From Cryphonectria parasitica EP155 (Eukaryota > Ascomycota > Sordariomycetes > Diaporthales > Cryphonectriaceae): a stretch of DNA of 64,000 nt. This document shows positions 44,047 through 54,322 of this stretch, one piece after another (positions within the stretch are counted from its first letter, which is position 1; every line of letters starts with the position of its first letter). The position numbers and the translations under genes are program-made. The notes under the pieces were generated by a model, which worked only from the letters and a program-made list of their open reading frames with translations, was not told the origin of the DNA and did no database searches. The stretch lies in the NCBI RefSeq assembly GCF_011745365.1, contig NW_024468912.1:2728001-2792000 (forward strand). Direction: 5' to 3'.

Positions 44047-46144
44047 CGTGTGTGTATGTGATTTTGCAATAATTTTTTCCTTCTTCTGTTTTCTTTTTCT
44101 TTTTGGTTGTGGAGATGGGAATTGTTTGTTGATTTGTAGTGTGGCGTGGAGTTTCAGTCTCAGATACAAATTTCACTCGTATACACGCGGCTCGCTTCAT
44201 ATATATAAGTTTCTACGTTATATATTTATTTATCTTGATTACCAAAGCCCTTGGCGCGTAATATCACGATCTTCAATGACGTCCGTCAAGGGAAAAACTC
44301 TTCACCTAACACCGACGATGGGATTTTCTTTTCTTCGAGATTGGTAATGGAGAGTGTAGTTTTTAAACTCGATGCGACGGGCCTAGTGGAAACGTCATGG
44401 TGGGGTCCTCCTTTTTTCCCCTTTTACTTTTGAACCAGGGGAGAAACCGCGCTTCTAGAACAATGTCGTGGGCGAAAGATTCTGTGCCGCTCCTCGGACT
44501 GGGATGTAGGAATGAAATGATAAGGACCAAGGAGTGAAAAAAAATTATACAAAGGCTAATTGGTAATCTGAAAGCACCGGCGAAGAACACTTGGATTCGG
44601 CTACCTTCAGCAAACTCCGAAAAAAAAAGATTTCCGTTTACTAAGCTGTGAGACCTTCTAGTGGCGACGCCGCTAACAAGACTGAGTGCTTACTATGTGC
44701 TGTCGGATCTTCCCGCTGAACCTCGGGTGCTCCACAGAAGGTCGTGGGGCCTAGCAGAAGAGAATGCGAGCGCCTCAAGTGGGACGGATCCAAGAATTGT
44801 TTGTCGCCATCCTCTCTGGACAATCTCTCTTCCGGCAGGATGTCTTATCTCACCGAGGATCATCCGCGATACTGGAGTACTACTGTTGAACGGGGACATG
44901 CAGGGAGTTGCTTTAAGTCCAGGTCATAGCAATAACGCGTGCGTCACCTCGATTCTCATAGTTTCGGTGGTGAGGTAGAGGTGAGCAGCAGAAATACGGC
45001 TTCTCTCTTGAGATCCCTGGTATTGTATCATCCATCAAGAAGACCGCAGCATCAGTGGCGGGCAGCAGAGAAGATCGCAGCACAGTATTATCATCTCAAA
45101 AGGAAAATGCAGAAAAGTGGCTACAAGGAGCTACAAAGTCTTCTTGTGCTCGTCCTGGGCCCAACTGACTGGGTCCACCGCACGTGGCTTTTAGAGCTCA
45201 CAGCAAAAGTCTGTTCATGCATCCTGTGCCGATCTCTCCTGCCAAGCGATCTGCAACATGACCCCCTGGATGAGAAAGATTCTGAAGGCATTCTTCCAAC
45301 TTCCCAGTTATTTGCCTAGGCAAGTAGAGAACGACCTATGCCCAGTTTCGTTAATGTATTGTTGATAAAACCTTTACTTGGCTAATAACCAAGGCAGTGC
45401 AGTGCAATCAATTCGCCGAGGCTAAATAAATAAGTAATCTTCCAAGTCAATCTGGACTTGACTCGGTATCTCCAAGCGTACCTGAAATTCTTCCAGGGTT
45501 TGCGGCAGCAGCCTGCCTGTCTCACGCCGCCTTCGTCATACCTCGGGGCAGTCGAGTCATTTGCAGAGAGACTGGTAAAATATGTACAAAAAAGACGTGT
45601 GAGGCGCGTGGTTGTGCCTGCTCAGCCACGAAAAAAAAGGAAAAAAGCTCTTCGGCATTGCCCCCGGTCCAAGAGCTTCTTGGGAGGTGCCCATCTCGGA
45701 GGACACCTTATGCATCTCTGGTGATTTGACAGAGTTCAATGTTGGCACCACGCTGTGTCAAGCCACGTGAAAATTGACTAGCTTCCAGTGAGCATAATTT
45801 AGACAAACTAAGTGAGAGCCGCAGACAGAAAGTGAAACACTTTCAAGGTGCCATGCTGTGTCATTGTAGATGCGTTTGCGTAGTCTCGACTATCCTATGA
45901 ATGATTGGTTGATTGGCAACTCAAAAGACAGGCAGCAACTGTAGGGGTATGAGGAAAAATCAGGGCTAGGGTTATGGAGGCTTACTCAGCCCATAGTAAA
46001 CGCCAGACAACAGTGCATCTCCTCAAATCTCAATTGCGTGTTGAGGATATCCGCGTTGCACAAAGCATTCCGTGGATTTCAGCAAATTTCATTTTATATT
46101 GTTTCCTATCTCTTGAATCGAAGCATCCTGGCTTGTTGAGGCAC
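44047..46144. other. Intergenic region
   Basis: 2.1 kb between the alcohol dehydrogenase promoter side and the 3' end of the beta-lactamase-like gene. An AT-rich patch with TATATATA (about 44200-44235) lies 150-190 bp upstream of the dehydrogenase ATG. No gene supported. Confidence 0.5.
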
Positions 46145-47797
46145 TTACTGTCCTGAGCGCAGCTTGGAGCACTTGATCCTGGAGCCAGCAGTACAGAGTG
46201 TTAACGATGCCTCACCGTCGCCCTTCTTGGCCCCAAAATCCAGGACCACATCCAAAGAACTGGCGCGCAGCCTCACAAAGCCAGGACCTCTCCTCGCTGC
46301 CACCGCCCAGAGTGGCAGCTCAACATCCTGCAGGTGGCTGAATATGACAACCGGCTTCGGCCTCGTCACGATACGTAGCGTCTGAGACCTGTCCTTGATC
46401 TCCCACTCTCCCTCGTACGCATCCAAGCTGGGCTCTGCCGCTATGGTCTCCTCCTCGAGAGCAATAAAGGGCGTGAATTCTCCGTACGTGGCCAACCCTC
46501 CTGGTCCGAGAGGGCTGTCGAGCATCTCGCTGATGGCGGCCATCAGTGGACCCACAATTTCTCCGCCATAGTTAGAGTCCGTCATGATTGCTTGTGCATG
46601 AATGGCGATATTATCCTTTTGACTCGCATCGATCTTGTCGGGAAGTGGAAGCACAGCTGCCGCCCAGCATCGATAGCCATGGTTTCCCCCGGCATGTGAG
46701 ATCCTCACAAGGTGCTCATCCCTCGCAAACTCGTCTTCCCCATCGAAGAAGGCGACACCGAAGCCGCAGTAGTACGTAGTCTCCCCATGCCCAAGCTCTG
46801 ACCGCTTCTGCAGAATGACCTGGGCCACTTCTGGTCGGATCCACGGCTTTCCGTTCAGCTTGATGGCCGAGGCAGTTCCGAGCAGCGTGTGAGCGAAGCC
46901 TGTTATGCCCTTGACGAGATCCACAGACGTCGTCCAAAGCCCAGCAGCACCTTGCTCTGGATGGACGTGATACTCGCCAGCCTCCAGGGCATGCACACCG
47001 TTTTGATAGCCTGTGGCGTAGTTCCCCTCGTCCTCTGGGAGGCGCACACCGCCACAATAAAAGGACCTCATCATGCCCAACGGCTCCAGGACCTTGGCCT
47101 TCATCAGCTCCGCAAACGAGCCGAAGCCGTCACCGGCACCGATGTTCTCCAGCATGGCCTGCAGGATCGTTGAACCGCCGCCAGAGTACTCAAACTGCAC
47201 CCCAGGTAGGGCGTGGACGTACACAGCCGGGCTGTTTGCATTGCCGAACCCACCCTTCAGGATCTCTGTCGTTGAGAGCACACGGCTGCTCGTCTCCGGG
47301 TAGCCCAGGAAGCCCGAGGCCGATGTGCCCGCCGTGTGCGAGAGAAGTTGCGTGATGGTCATCCTGTCGAGCATCTGGGCGGCCAGTTTCTCCGGCATAC
47401 CCCTTCGGATCGAAGTGTCGAGGAGCGTGCGGTATGTCGCCTCCGATAGATACAGCTTGACGGGGTCATCGAGGCTCGAGATGGCCCCCTCACTGATGTA
47501 GTGGAGAATAGCCAGGCTCTGGAAGGGCTTGGAGATGGAACAGGCTTGGAAGAGCGTCTCTGCATCGGGAGTTGGTCCACTGGGAAGTTGTCTGGCGCCC
47601 CATTCGGCGTGACAAATGTTGGCGTCGTGAGCCGCTGCTGATGAAGTGGCGGCAGCGACTGTGACCCCAGAGGTATTGTACCAGGATGTTACATCAGGTT
47701 GAGAGGGGCCAGCCTCGTGCGTGCTGTTGGGAGCACGGCATGGGAGTGGTGTGAGCAGCTTAGCAAGATCGTGGGCGAAACGGGTTTGTTGAATCAT
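46145..47797 (-). CDS. Serine beta-lactamase-like hydrolase (class C/esterase type)
   Basis: Single exon, 550 residues from the ATG at 47797 (the open frame reaches 47836 only with a GTG). The serine beta-lactamase/DD-peptidase fold motifs are visible: S87-I-S-K90 (SxxK nucleophile and base), Y204-S-G (YxN equivalent) and HAGGNHG (KTG-like). LLSHTAGTSASGF is also typical. No signal peptide, so probably cytosolic. In fungi this family includes esterases, transacylases and lactam hydrolases, often of secondary metabolism or detoxification; no biosynthetic genes adjoin, so the substrate is open. A C-terminal ~100-residue beta domain follows, as in family members with an added lipocalin-like part. 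Confidence 0.83.
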   Translation of the reverse strand: MIQQTRFAHDLAKLLTPLPCRAPNSTHEAGPSQPDVTSWYNTSGVTVAAATSSAAAHDANICHAEWGARQLPSGPTPDAETLFQACSISKPFQSLAILHYISEGAISSLDDPVKLYLSEATYRTLLDTSIRRGMPEKLAAQMLDRMTITQLLSHTAGTSASGFLGYPETSSRVLSTTEILKGGFGNANSPAVYVHALPGVQFEYSGGGSTILQAMLENIGAGDGFGSFAELMKAKVLEPLGMMRSFYCGGVRLPEDEGNYATGYQNGVHALEAGEYHVHPEQGAAGLWTTSVDLVKGITGFAHTLLGTASAIKLNGKPWIRPEVAQVILQKRSELGHGETTYYCGFGVAFFDGEDEFARDEHLVRISHAGGNHGYRCWAAAVLPLPDKIDASQKDNIAIHAQAIMTDSNYGGEIVGPLMAAISEMLDSPLGPGGLATYGEFTPFIALEEETIAAEPSLDAYEGEWEIKDRSQTLRIVTRPKPVVIFSHLQDVELPLWAVAARRGPGFVRLRASSLDVVLDFGAKKGDGEASLTLCTAGSRIKCSKLRSGQ

Positions 47798-48697
47798 CTT
47801 GACCGGTGGTATGGGAATTATGTAATTATGCAACACTTAAGATCTGGGAGCGGCTGAAATTCGTGCAAATTTGTGTAGATTGGAGAATTCACTACATATG
47901 AAAAAGCTATGCGAGAAATCTGATCAAGATATCTCAGGCCAGAAGTACCTGGTATTTTGCCGATATTCATACTACAATGAAGTAAATCGTCAGACCTAAG
48001 TGACGCCAAACAAAGTAGGTGCGGGGGATACTGTATTTTGTACAAGTAAAACAGCCGCCAGTATGAGACACCCTAACCCTGGATACTCTGTCGTCTATAC
48101 TATTTAATGTACAAGGTACTCGAGATTTCTCAATCCCCGGAATACTTACTCTAAATTCGACTGTCGCATTAAATCGACCGCTGTTAAACAGCAGAGATTG
48201 TGTCTGTTGGGCGGCAAGTAAGACGGGTCGATCACAGTGCCGATTGTTTGGCCGTCTTATGCTGCCAAGAGATCCCCACCAAGCACAAGGCAATCAGGCA
48301 GCATGCACAGTAAGCCCTTGGGAACTGCAGTACGCGTGGGTTCTACGCGGCGGCACACGTCTCCTAATGACGCAGCTGTTGGAGAAAACACCAGAGCTGA
48401 CGGAGTCGGAAAGCCAATGCAGAACTATGTCAGAAACCGAGGAGGAAAGCGAGTCCAAGCAACACTAGAGTCATGATACATTTTGGTCAGAGCGAGCTTA
48501 GGGACGGAACAGAAGCGCTTAGGTTGGAGTTTGACGTACCAGGGAGCGTAGCTAGATCAAGAACTTATTCTTGATACTTGTGTAAAGAAGGCGGCCTCCA
48601 TCTCTCAAAAGATGACCAAAAATTGCTGTGGTGCAGACGCAGCAGCAATGGTCTCCATAACGTCTCAGACGTGCCAGCCTAACGAGCCAAGCCTCCA
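47798..48697. other. Intergenic region
   Basis: 900 bp. Promoter side of the beta-lactamase-like gene and 3' side of the coiled-coil gene. Nothing else supported. Confidence 0.5.
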
Positions 48698-49799
48698 TCA
48701 GCGAAGGCGTGACAAATCCCTCTTAGCCTCATCGATCTGCCTCCTCACGTCTCGATGCGCCCTCGCAATCTCTCTAAATCTCCTCTCCCTGACCGGATCA
48801 CCGCCCTCCTCGTCGTCAAGCTGAACGCCATACTCCCCCAGCTCCGCCTCCGCCGCCCTGGCTGCCTCCCGCAGCCGTCGCTGCCCATCCCGGACATGAT
48901 CTGCATAATTCCGCAGCGCATCGCGCACCTCAGGCGTGTACACATCCCTGCGCACATTCCATAGCACCGTCTCGACGGCCATCTCACCGCGCTGCGCCTC
49001 CAGGGCCACCTCGGCGGCGCGAAGCTCCAGTGACCGGGCAACGCCGCCGTGCTTGGCCTCGAGGGAGCGGATGAGGCTGGTCAGTGCCTGCGCGTGTCTG
49101 TCTAGGAGTGTGATCAGGGAGTTGGCGGCTGCCAGGCGGGCCTTGGCTAGGCTGGCGAACTGTTGGCTTGCGGCGGACGAGAGGGTGCTGATGTGCTTCG
49201 GGACGGAGGAGATGTGCCGGTGGAGAAAGGAGGCGTTCGTGTTTGAATTTGCTGCGCGGGCGAGCTGAACGGCGGAGGACTGCAGGTTGCTGGAGACGAG
49301 GCTTGCTAGCTCAGGCAGCAGATCGTCGAGTGACGAGAACGGTGGACTGGATAGCAACAATGAAAGACTCTCCTGGGAGAGCTGCTCGGCATTGGTGAGC
49401 AGTGGCGGCAGGAGCAACAAGAGGTCCAGCAACGGCTCTGGCAGGGACGTTGATGAGGGCTTACCCCTCCTAGCTGTTGTTGTTGTTCTTGGCTCAGGAG
49501 GCGCTGCGGACGAGATGGCTTGAGCCAGCAGATGTTGCTTGGCTGATTTCAACCGATAGACATCAAGTTCCTGTGCACAAAAGTCAGACAAGAAAAAGTT
49601 TCCATAAGAGATATATATAAAAAAAAAGTAGCAAACAAATATGACATGCCTTGCGAACTGCCTCTCTTTCCCTGGCCGCTCTGCTCTGGTCATCCTTGGT
49701 TGTCCCATCTGAATTCAAAATAGCCGTCGTGAGTGTGCTGTGGAGAGCCGCAAACTCAGGGTTGCTCTTCAACACGGATTCCTCCACAGGCGGTAGCAT
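48698..49799 (-). CDS. Conserved-looking fungal coiled-coil protein, function unknown
   Basis: Two exons: 49799..49650 (50 codons) and 49570..48698; 340 residues. The join AVRK|ELDVYRLKSAKQHLL is smooth and phase 0, but the 79-nt intron starts with GC (AAG|GCATGT) and ends CAG: a second likely GC-AG intron. No nearby GT donor keeps frame. The N-terminus (MLPPVEESVLKSNPEFAALH) reads like a conserved start; the rest is mostly helical with Leu/Ser/Ala-rich stretches and a highly charged C-terminal helix. It could be a cytoskeletal or centrosomal coiled-coil subunit (an augmin/HAUS-type subunit came to mind), but I cannot support that. Head to head with the bL28m gene. Confidence 0.7.
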
Positions 49800-50134
49800 A
49801 ATGACAGTGCAGTCCTCGTGTGCCAGGCCGGATCAGTTGACGCGTTGTCGTAGACATGGACGCGTGGTCGGTTTGGGTTGGGAAGTCGGGTGCTCACGTG
49901 ACCACAGCGGTGCCGCAGCGGACTTGCTGGCGCGAGGCTTGGGAAATTTCGGGACCAGAGCTTCAGCAGCCTTCTAGAGCTCCTACCAAACCTTCAAACC
50001 ACAACCAAAACCCCGCCCACCAAACCTGCGCTCAGGCTCCGCGCCCGCTACAACGTAACAAATATTTCGTCAATGGCCAGCCGATAGCAATCTACATACC
50101 ATCTTTTCCTCGGCCAAATTCGACTGCCATCATC
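49800..50134. promoter_or_regulatory. Divergent promoter (coiled-coil protein / bL28m)
   Basis: 335 bp between the two ATGs. An ATG at 49856 is in frame with bL28m and would add 93 codons of low-complexity sequence, but the mitochondrial presequence begins at 50135, so the upstream part is probably leader. Confidence 0.45.
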
Positions 50135-50935
50135 ATGGCTTCTACGCTGCGATTTGGCCTCCTCCCCAGGCCGACAACATCCCACTTCCTCCTCCCTTCG
50201 CAACAAACAGCCCCGACCTCCCTCGCAGTCGCCTCAATAGCCTCAAGGACGACGAGCAAGACAGCGGCAACAACACCAACGACACGATGCTTCAGCACCT
50301 CGCCAGCCGCCCTCGCCACGGGCTACCCGCGCCAGGGCATCCCCCGCGACAGCCACGGCGCAAGCCTGCCCATCCCCAAGCCGCACGCCCGCGACGAGCA
50401 AATCCCCGTCTACCCCTACGGCCCGCGCAAGATCTACAAGCAGTCCAACGCAGGCCTGTACGGCTCCGCGCGCCTCCAGTTCGGCAACAACGTCTCCGAG
50501 AAGTGGAACGTCAAGACGCACCGCAAGTGGCGCCCCAACGTCCAGCGCAGGCGCCTGTGGTCGCCGGCCCTGCAGTGCTTCGTGCAGACCCGCGTGACGA
50601 CGCGCGTGCTGCGGACGATTGACAAGTGTGGGGGGTTGGATGAGTACCTGCTGGGGGACAAGGCGCAGCGGATCAAGGACCTGGGGCCCTGGGGCTGGAA
50701 GCTGCGGTGGAGGCTTATGCAGAGCGATGCTGTGCGGGAGAGGTTCATCCAGCAGAGGAAACAGCTGGGGTTGATACCCAAGACGGAGGCGGAGATTGAG
50801 GCGGAGATGTTGGCGGCAGATGAGATGGTGAAGGCGGCGGATGATGCCCAGAGGCAGCAGATGATTGTGGAGATGGATCGTATGTTGAGTTCCGGGGAGG
50901 AGTTTGCCCTGGGTCCAGATGAGGGCAGATTATAA
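50135..50935 (+). CDS. mrpl24: Mitochondrial ribosomal protein bL28m
   Basis: Single exon, 266 residues from ATG 50135. Component of the large mitoribosomal subunit. The first ~60 residues are rich in Arg/Ser/Thr without acids (MASTLRFGLLPRP; TRCFSTSPAA), a mitochondrial presequence with a plausible cleavage after RCF. The L28 core follows: GLYGSARLQFGNNVSEKW, then KTHRKWRPNVQRRRLWSPA and RVTTRVLRTIDKCGGLDEYLL. The C-terminal 80 residues are a charged fungal extension. Yeast MRPL24 is the bL28m gene, hence the symbol. Confidence 0.92.
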   Translation: MASTLRFGLLPRPTTSHFLLPSQQTAPTSLAVASIASRTTSKTAATTPTTRCFSTSPAALATGYPRQGIPRDSHGASLPIPKPHARDEQIPVYPYGPRKIYKQSNAGLYGSARLQFGNNVSEKWNVKTHRKWRPNVQRRRLWSPALQCFVQTRVTTRVLRTIDKCGGLDEYLLGDKAQRIKDLGPWGWKLRWRLMQSDAVRERFIQQRKQLGLIPKTEAEIEAEMLAADEMVKAADDAQRQQMIVEMDRMLSSGEEFALGPDEGRL

Positions 50936-51205
50936 TCTTCCTGGTCGAGGGAGGGAGAGCATGCACGGACTGCGCATGCGACCTAAAAAAAAGATCAAAA
51001 CCAAAAACCATATACAGATATCAACAGCATCATCGATTGGGAGAATCCCGAAGGTGCCATGTACAACCCAGTCCATGGACTTCTCTCTCTTCTATGACTT
51101 TTGAGAACAACTCTTGATATTTACATAACCGGAACAACCAAAAGATTCTTACCTCTGGCATGTTTTTCAGCCAGAATAATTCAAAGACACCATTATAGAC
51201 GTCAT

Positions 51206-53766
51206 CTAAAATCGCAGGTCCCAGCCAATCTTGGGTCCGATCTTGGGCAGCTCATCCGCAACACTCTGCACGTCCTTGTCACCGCGACCACTGAGACAGA
51301 TCACGACGTCCTGGTCCAGGCTCATTGTCTTGGCCAGCTCGAGAGCTCCGTAGATACCGTGTGCCGACTCCAGCGCGGGGATGATACCCTCCAGCTCGCT
51401 GATGAGGCGGAAGCCCAAGAACGCCTGCTCATCCGTCGCGGCAATGAACTTGGCGCGCTCGCTGTCCTTCCAGGACGACAGCTCCGGTCCGACAGCCGGG
51501 TAGTCCAGGCCAGCAGATACAGAGTGTGTGTCCTGGATTTGGCCGTGCTCGTTCTGCAGCACATATGTCTTCACACCGTGCAGCACACCCTTGGTGCCTC
51601 CTGACAGCGTGGCCGAGTGGCGGTTGGTGTCGAGACCGTCACCACCAGCCTCGACACCAAGCAGCTTGACCGAGGGGTCGTTGGAGAAGGGGTAGAACAT
51701 GCCCACGGCATTGCTACCTCCGCCAACACATGCGACGACGGCATCGGGCAGTTTGCCCCGCTTCGCAAGCATCTGTTCCTTGGTCTCATTACCGATGACC
51801 GACTGGAACGTCCGCACGATGGTCGGGAAGGGGTGTGGCCCGATGGCTGATCCGATGATGTAGTGGGTGTCCTCAAGATGCACTACCCAGGACCGCATAG
51901 CCTCGTTGACAGCGTCCCGGAGCGTCTTGCTGCCGGCCTCGACGGCGACAACCTTGGCACCGAGTAGCTTCATGCGGAACACGTTCAGAGCTTGGCGCCT
52001 CACATCTTCCTGTATATTGGTCAGCGCCTTTTCTCATTCATTCATTCCTTTCTTTTGTTCCTTTTGCTTCAAAACTTGGATGGCGATTTGACTTACCGCG
52101 CCCATGTACACTGTGCACTCCATGCCAAACTTGGCGCACACCGTCGCCGTGGCAACACCGTGCTGACCAGCACCAGTCTCGGCGATGATCTTGGTCTTGC
52201 CCAGCTTTCTTGCTAACAAGATCTGACCGATAGCATTGTTGATCTTGTGGCTGCCGGTGTGGTTCAAATCCTCTCTCTTGAGCCAGATGTTTGCACCACC
52301 GGCATACTTGGTCAGCCGCTCAGCAAGGTGCAGGTGACCCGGGCGGCCCATGTACGGGTAGTACGACCTGAACTCCTCCCAGAACACCGGGTCGTCCTTG
52401 ATCTTGTTGAAGCCATCCTCCAGCTCGGACAGACAGTCCATGAGCGACTCAGGCACGTACTGCCCGCCAAACTCTCCAAAGCGGTCGGGAATCTTGTTGT
52501 GCATGTGGGCGAGTTGCGCTACTAGTGCAGAATCGTCGCCTTTGACACCGTCGTCTGTAACTACGGCACTGACCGTAGGCGTGCTGCTGGGTTCCTTAGC
52601 CTCAGCAATTGCCTCAATGACGCCCACCTCCCTCGTCAGACCCTCCTCGGGCGTTCGGCCGCACAGGTACGAACAGTACTCCTGGACAGCCTTCGGACCC
52701 TGGCCCTCTGGTGCCTTTTGCAGGGTAGTAACGATCATGCTGCCCACGACCACACCGTCCGCGATTTGTGCCACGCTGACGAAGTGGTCACGTGTGGAGA
52801 CACCGAAGCCGACAGCGGCAGGCTTGTCGCCAGAGTACTTCTTGATGCGCTCGAGCAGGTTGGGTAGGTCCGCGTTCATGGTGCCTGACGCGCCAGTGAC
52901 GCCCATGCGAGAGACGACATAGATGAACGAGTCGGCCAGCTGGCAAAGGATGCGCATGCGGTTCTCGGAGGTGGCCGGTGCGATCAGGGGGATATAAGAA
53001 AGACTGTGTATAGAGAGTGTAAGAAGTCTGCTATGCGTGTCCATGTCAAAATGCCTGTGGTCTCTGACTCACCCTGCGCTCGAGCAGAGCTTCCGGAAGG
53101 AGATGGCCTCCTCTGGCGGCAAATCAACGAGGATGAAACCGTTGACGCCAGCTTCCTTGCAGTGCTGCAGTAGCCTCTCCTCGCCGTATGCACGCATAGG
53201 ATTGTAGTAGCCCATCAGCAACACGGGGGTCTTAAGCCCCTGCTTCCTGGCGTCGCGAACGATCTGGAGGGTGGTGGCCAGCGTGACACCATTTTCGAGG
53301 GCGACCTGCTCCCTGTGGTCAGCGAGGCTAGAAGCAGAAGGTTTTCGGAGTAGCCATAGATGGCATTGTTCCAACTGACAGTGTTGGAGGTCTGGATCGT
53401 GGGTCCGTCTGCTATAGGGTCTGTAAAGGGCACTCCGAGCTCGATGATGTCTGCCAGTCGCAACGCAGTCAGCCAGAGACACAATTTTTTTCCAAGAAGA
53501 GGAAGAAGAAGCATAGCTAAGAGCAGAAACTTACCAGAGCCTCCCTTCTCCATAGCCAGCATGATCTGAGGCGTATCCTCGGCCTTGGGGTAGCCAGCCG
53601 TCACGTATGTGACCAAGGCGCTCTGTTGTTGGCCGCATTGCTCGCGTCAGTAAACTGCGATGATCTCTTTGACGAGACAAGACGTCGTTGGTGTTGGTGA
53701 AAAGAGCGCTGGACATACCCTCTTCTCCGCCTTGCATCGTTGGAAAGTCTGCTTGAGTGCCTCCAT
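51206..53766 (-). CDS. TRP5: Bifunctional tryptophan synthase (alpha and beta fused)
   Basis: Six exons: 53766..53719, 53622..53535, 53450..53380, 53305..53073, 53003..52097, 52009..51206; 716 residues. Catalyses the last two steps of tryptophan synthesis: cleavage of indole-3-glycerol phosphate (alpha) and condensation of indole with serine (PLP-dependent beta). Alpha catalytic residues fall at E49 (DIIELGVPF) and D60 (IADGP), the same numbers as in bacterial TrpA. The beta half begins near residue 300 ([16 protein letters not shown]), the PLP lysine is K400 (HTGSHKIN) and the phosphate-binding GGGSNA lies near residue 555. All five introns (96, 84, 74, 69, 87 nt) have GT-AG ends. Neurospora trp-3 has the same fused alpha-beta order. 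A TGAGTCA site upstream suggests cross-pathway control. Confidence 0.96.
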
Positions 53767-53872
53767 GGTGATCTCACACGTTCAATTGGCTCTGTGAAAG
53801 TTGTACAAGAGCAGGAGAACACGGAGTTGGGAGAGGATGTTGAGGAAGGTACTATATAAGTGATGTCTTTCT

Positions 53873-53879
53873 TGAGTCA
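53873..53879. promoter_or_regulatory. Gcn4/CPC1-type site (TGAGTCA) upstream of TRP5
   Basis: The canonical palindromic Gcn4/CPC1/CpcA binding site lies about 107 bp upstream of the TRP5 ATG. A TATATA element (53853-53858) sits between the site and the ATG, 87-94 bp upstream. Cross-pathway control of amino-acid genes by this factor is established in fungi; use here is inferred. Confidence 0.6.
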
Positions 53880-54322
53880 CCAAATTTCTTATTCGGAGCC
53901 AAAGACAGCAGTATGAACAGTCATAGTAGAGCCACGCCCCCCTGCACCGATCCCCGGTCCCGTCCTCGGCCTCTCAGCATCTGCCCCTCAGTGGGTGGTT
54001 TAGTGGGTGTGGTGGGGTGCGATGACACAGTGGAGGGGCGCTTGTCTACTTAGTACTAAATAATGCATGATGCTGCTGCTGCAGCGTCTCCCGCTATCGT
54101 TATCGCCACCCCCCAACGTGTAGCAGCGGAACGAACTTCTGTAACTCCTTTGTGAAAGAAGATGCACTCAGAACATGCATGCGAGGGTCGGATCAAGTGA
54201 GGTCCGCCAATACAACAACTTCAAAGCAACAACCCCCCCCCCCCGAAACTTCGACATCTAAACTAGGTCTTTTCCAGCATTTTATGATTTCTAGGTGCTC
54301 ATTATTGATTCTAGGAAGATAT
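53880..54322. other. Intergenic region
   Basis: Upstream DNA of TRP5 and 3' side of the disordered-protein gene. A C12 run lies near 54234. No gene seen. Confidence 0.5.

Noticed and set aside
46145..47797. Beta-lactamase-like gene as part of a secondary-metabolite cluster
   Set aside because: No polyketide synthase, peptide synthetase, terpene cyclase or P450 lies nearby.
49856..50134. In-frame 93-codon N-terminal extension of bL28m
   Set aside because: The sequence is low-complexity and the mitochondrial presequence begins at the ATG at 50135.
52255..52275. GGTTCAAATC resembling a tRNA T-loop
   Set aside because: It lies in conserved TRP5 coding sequence (NHTGSHKIN region) and no cloverleaf partners are present.
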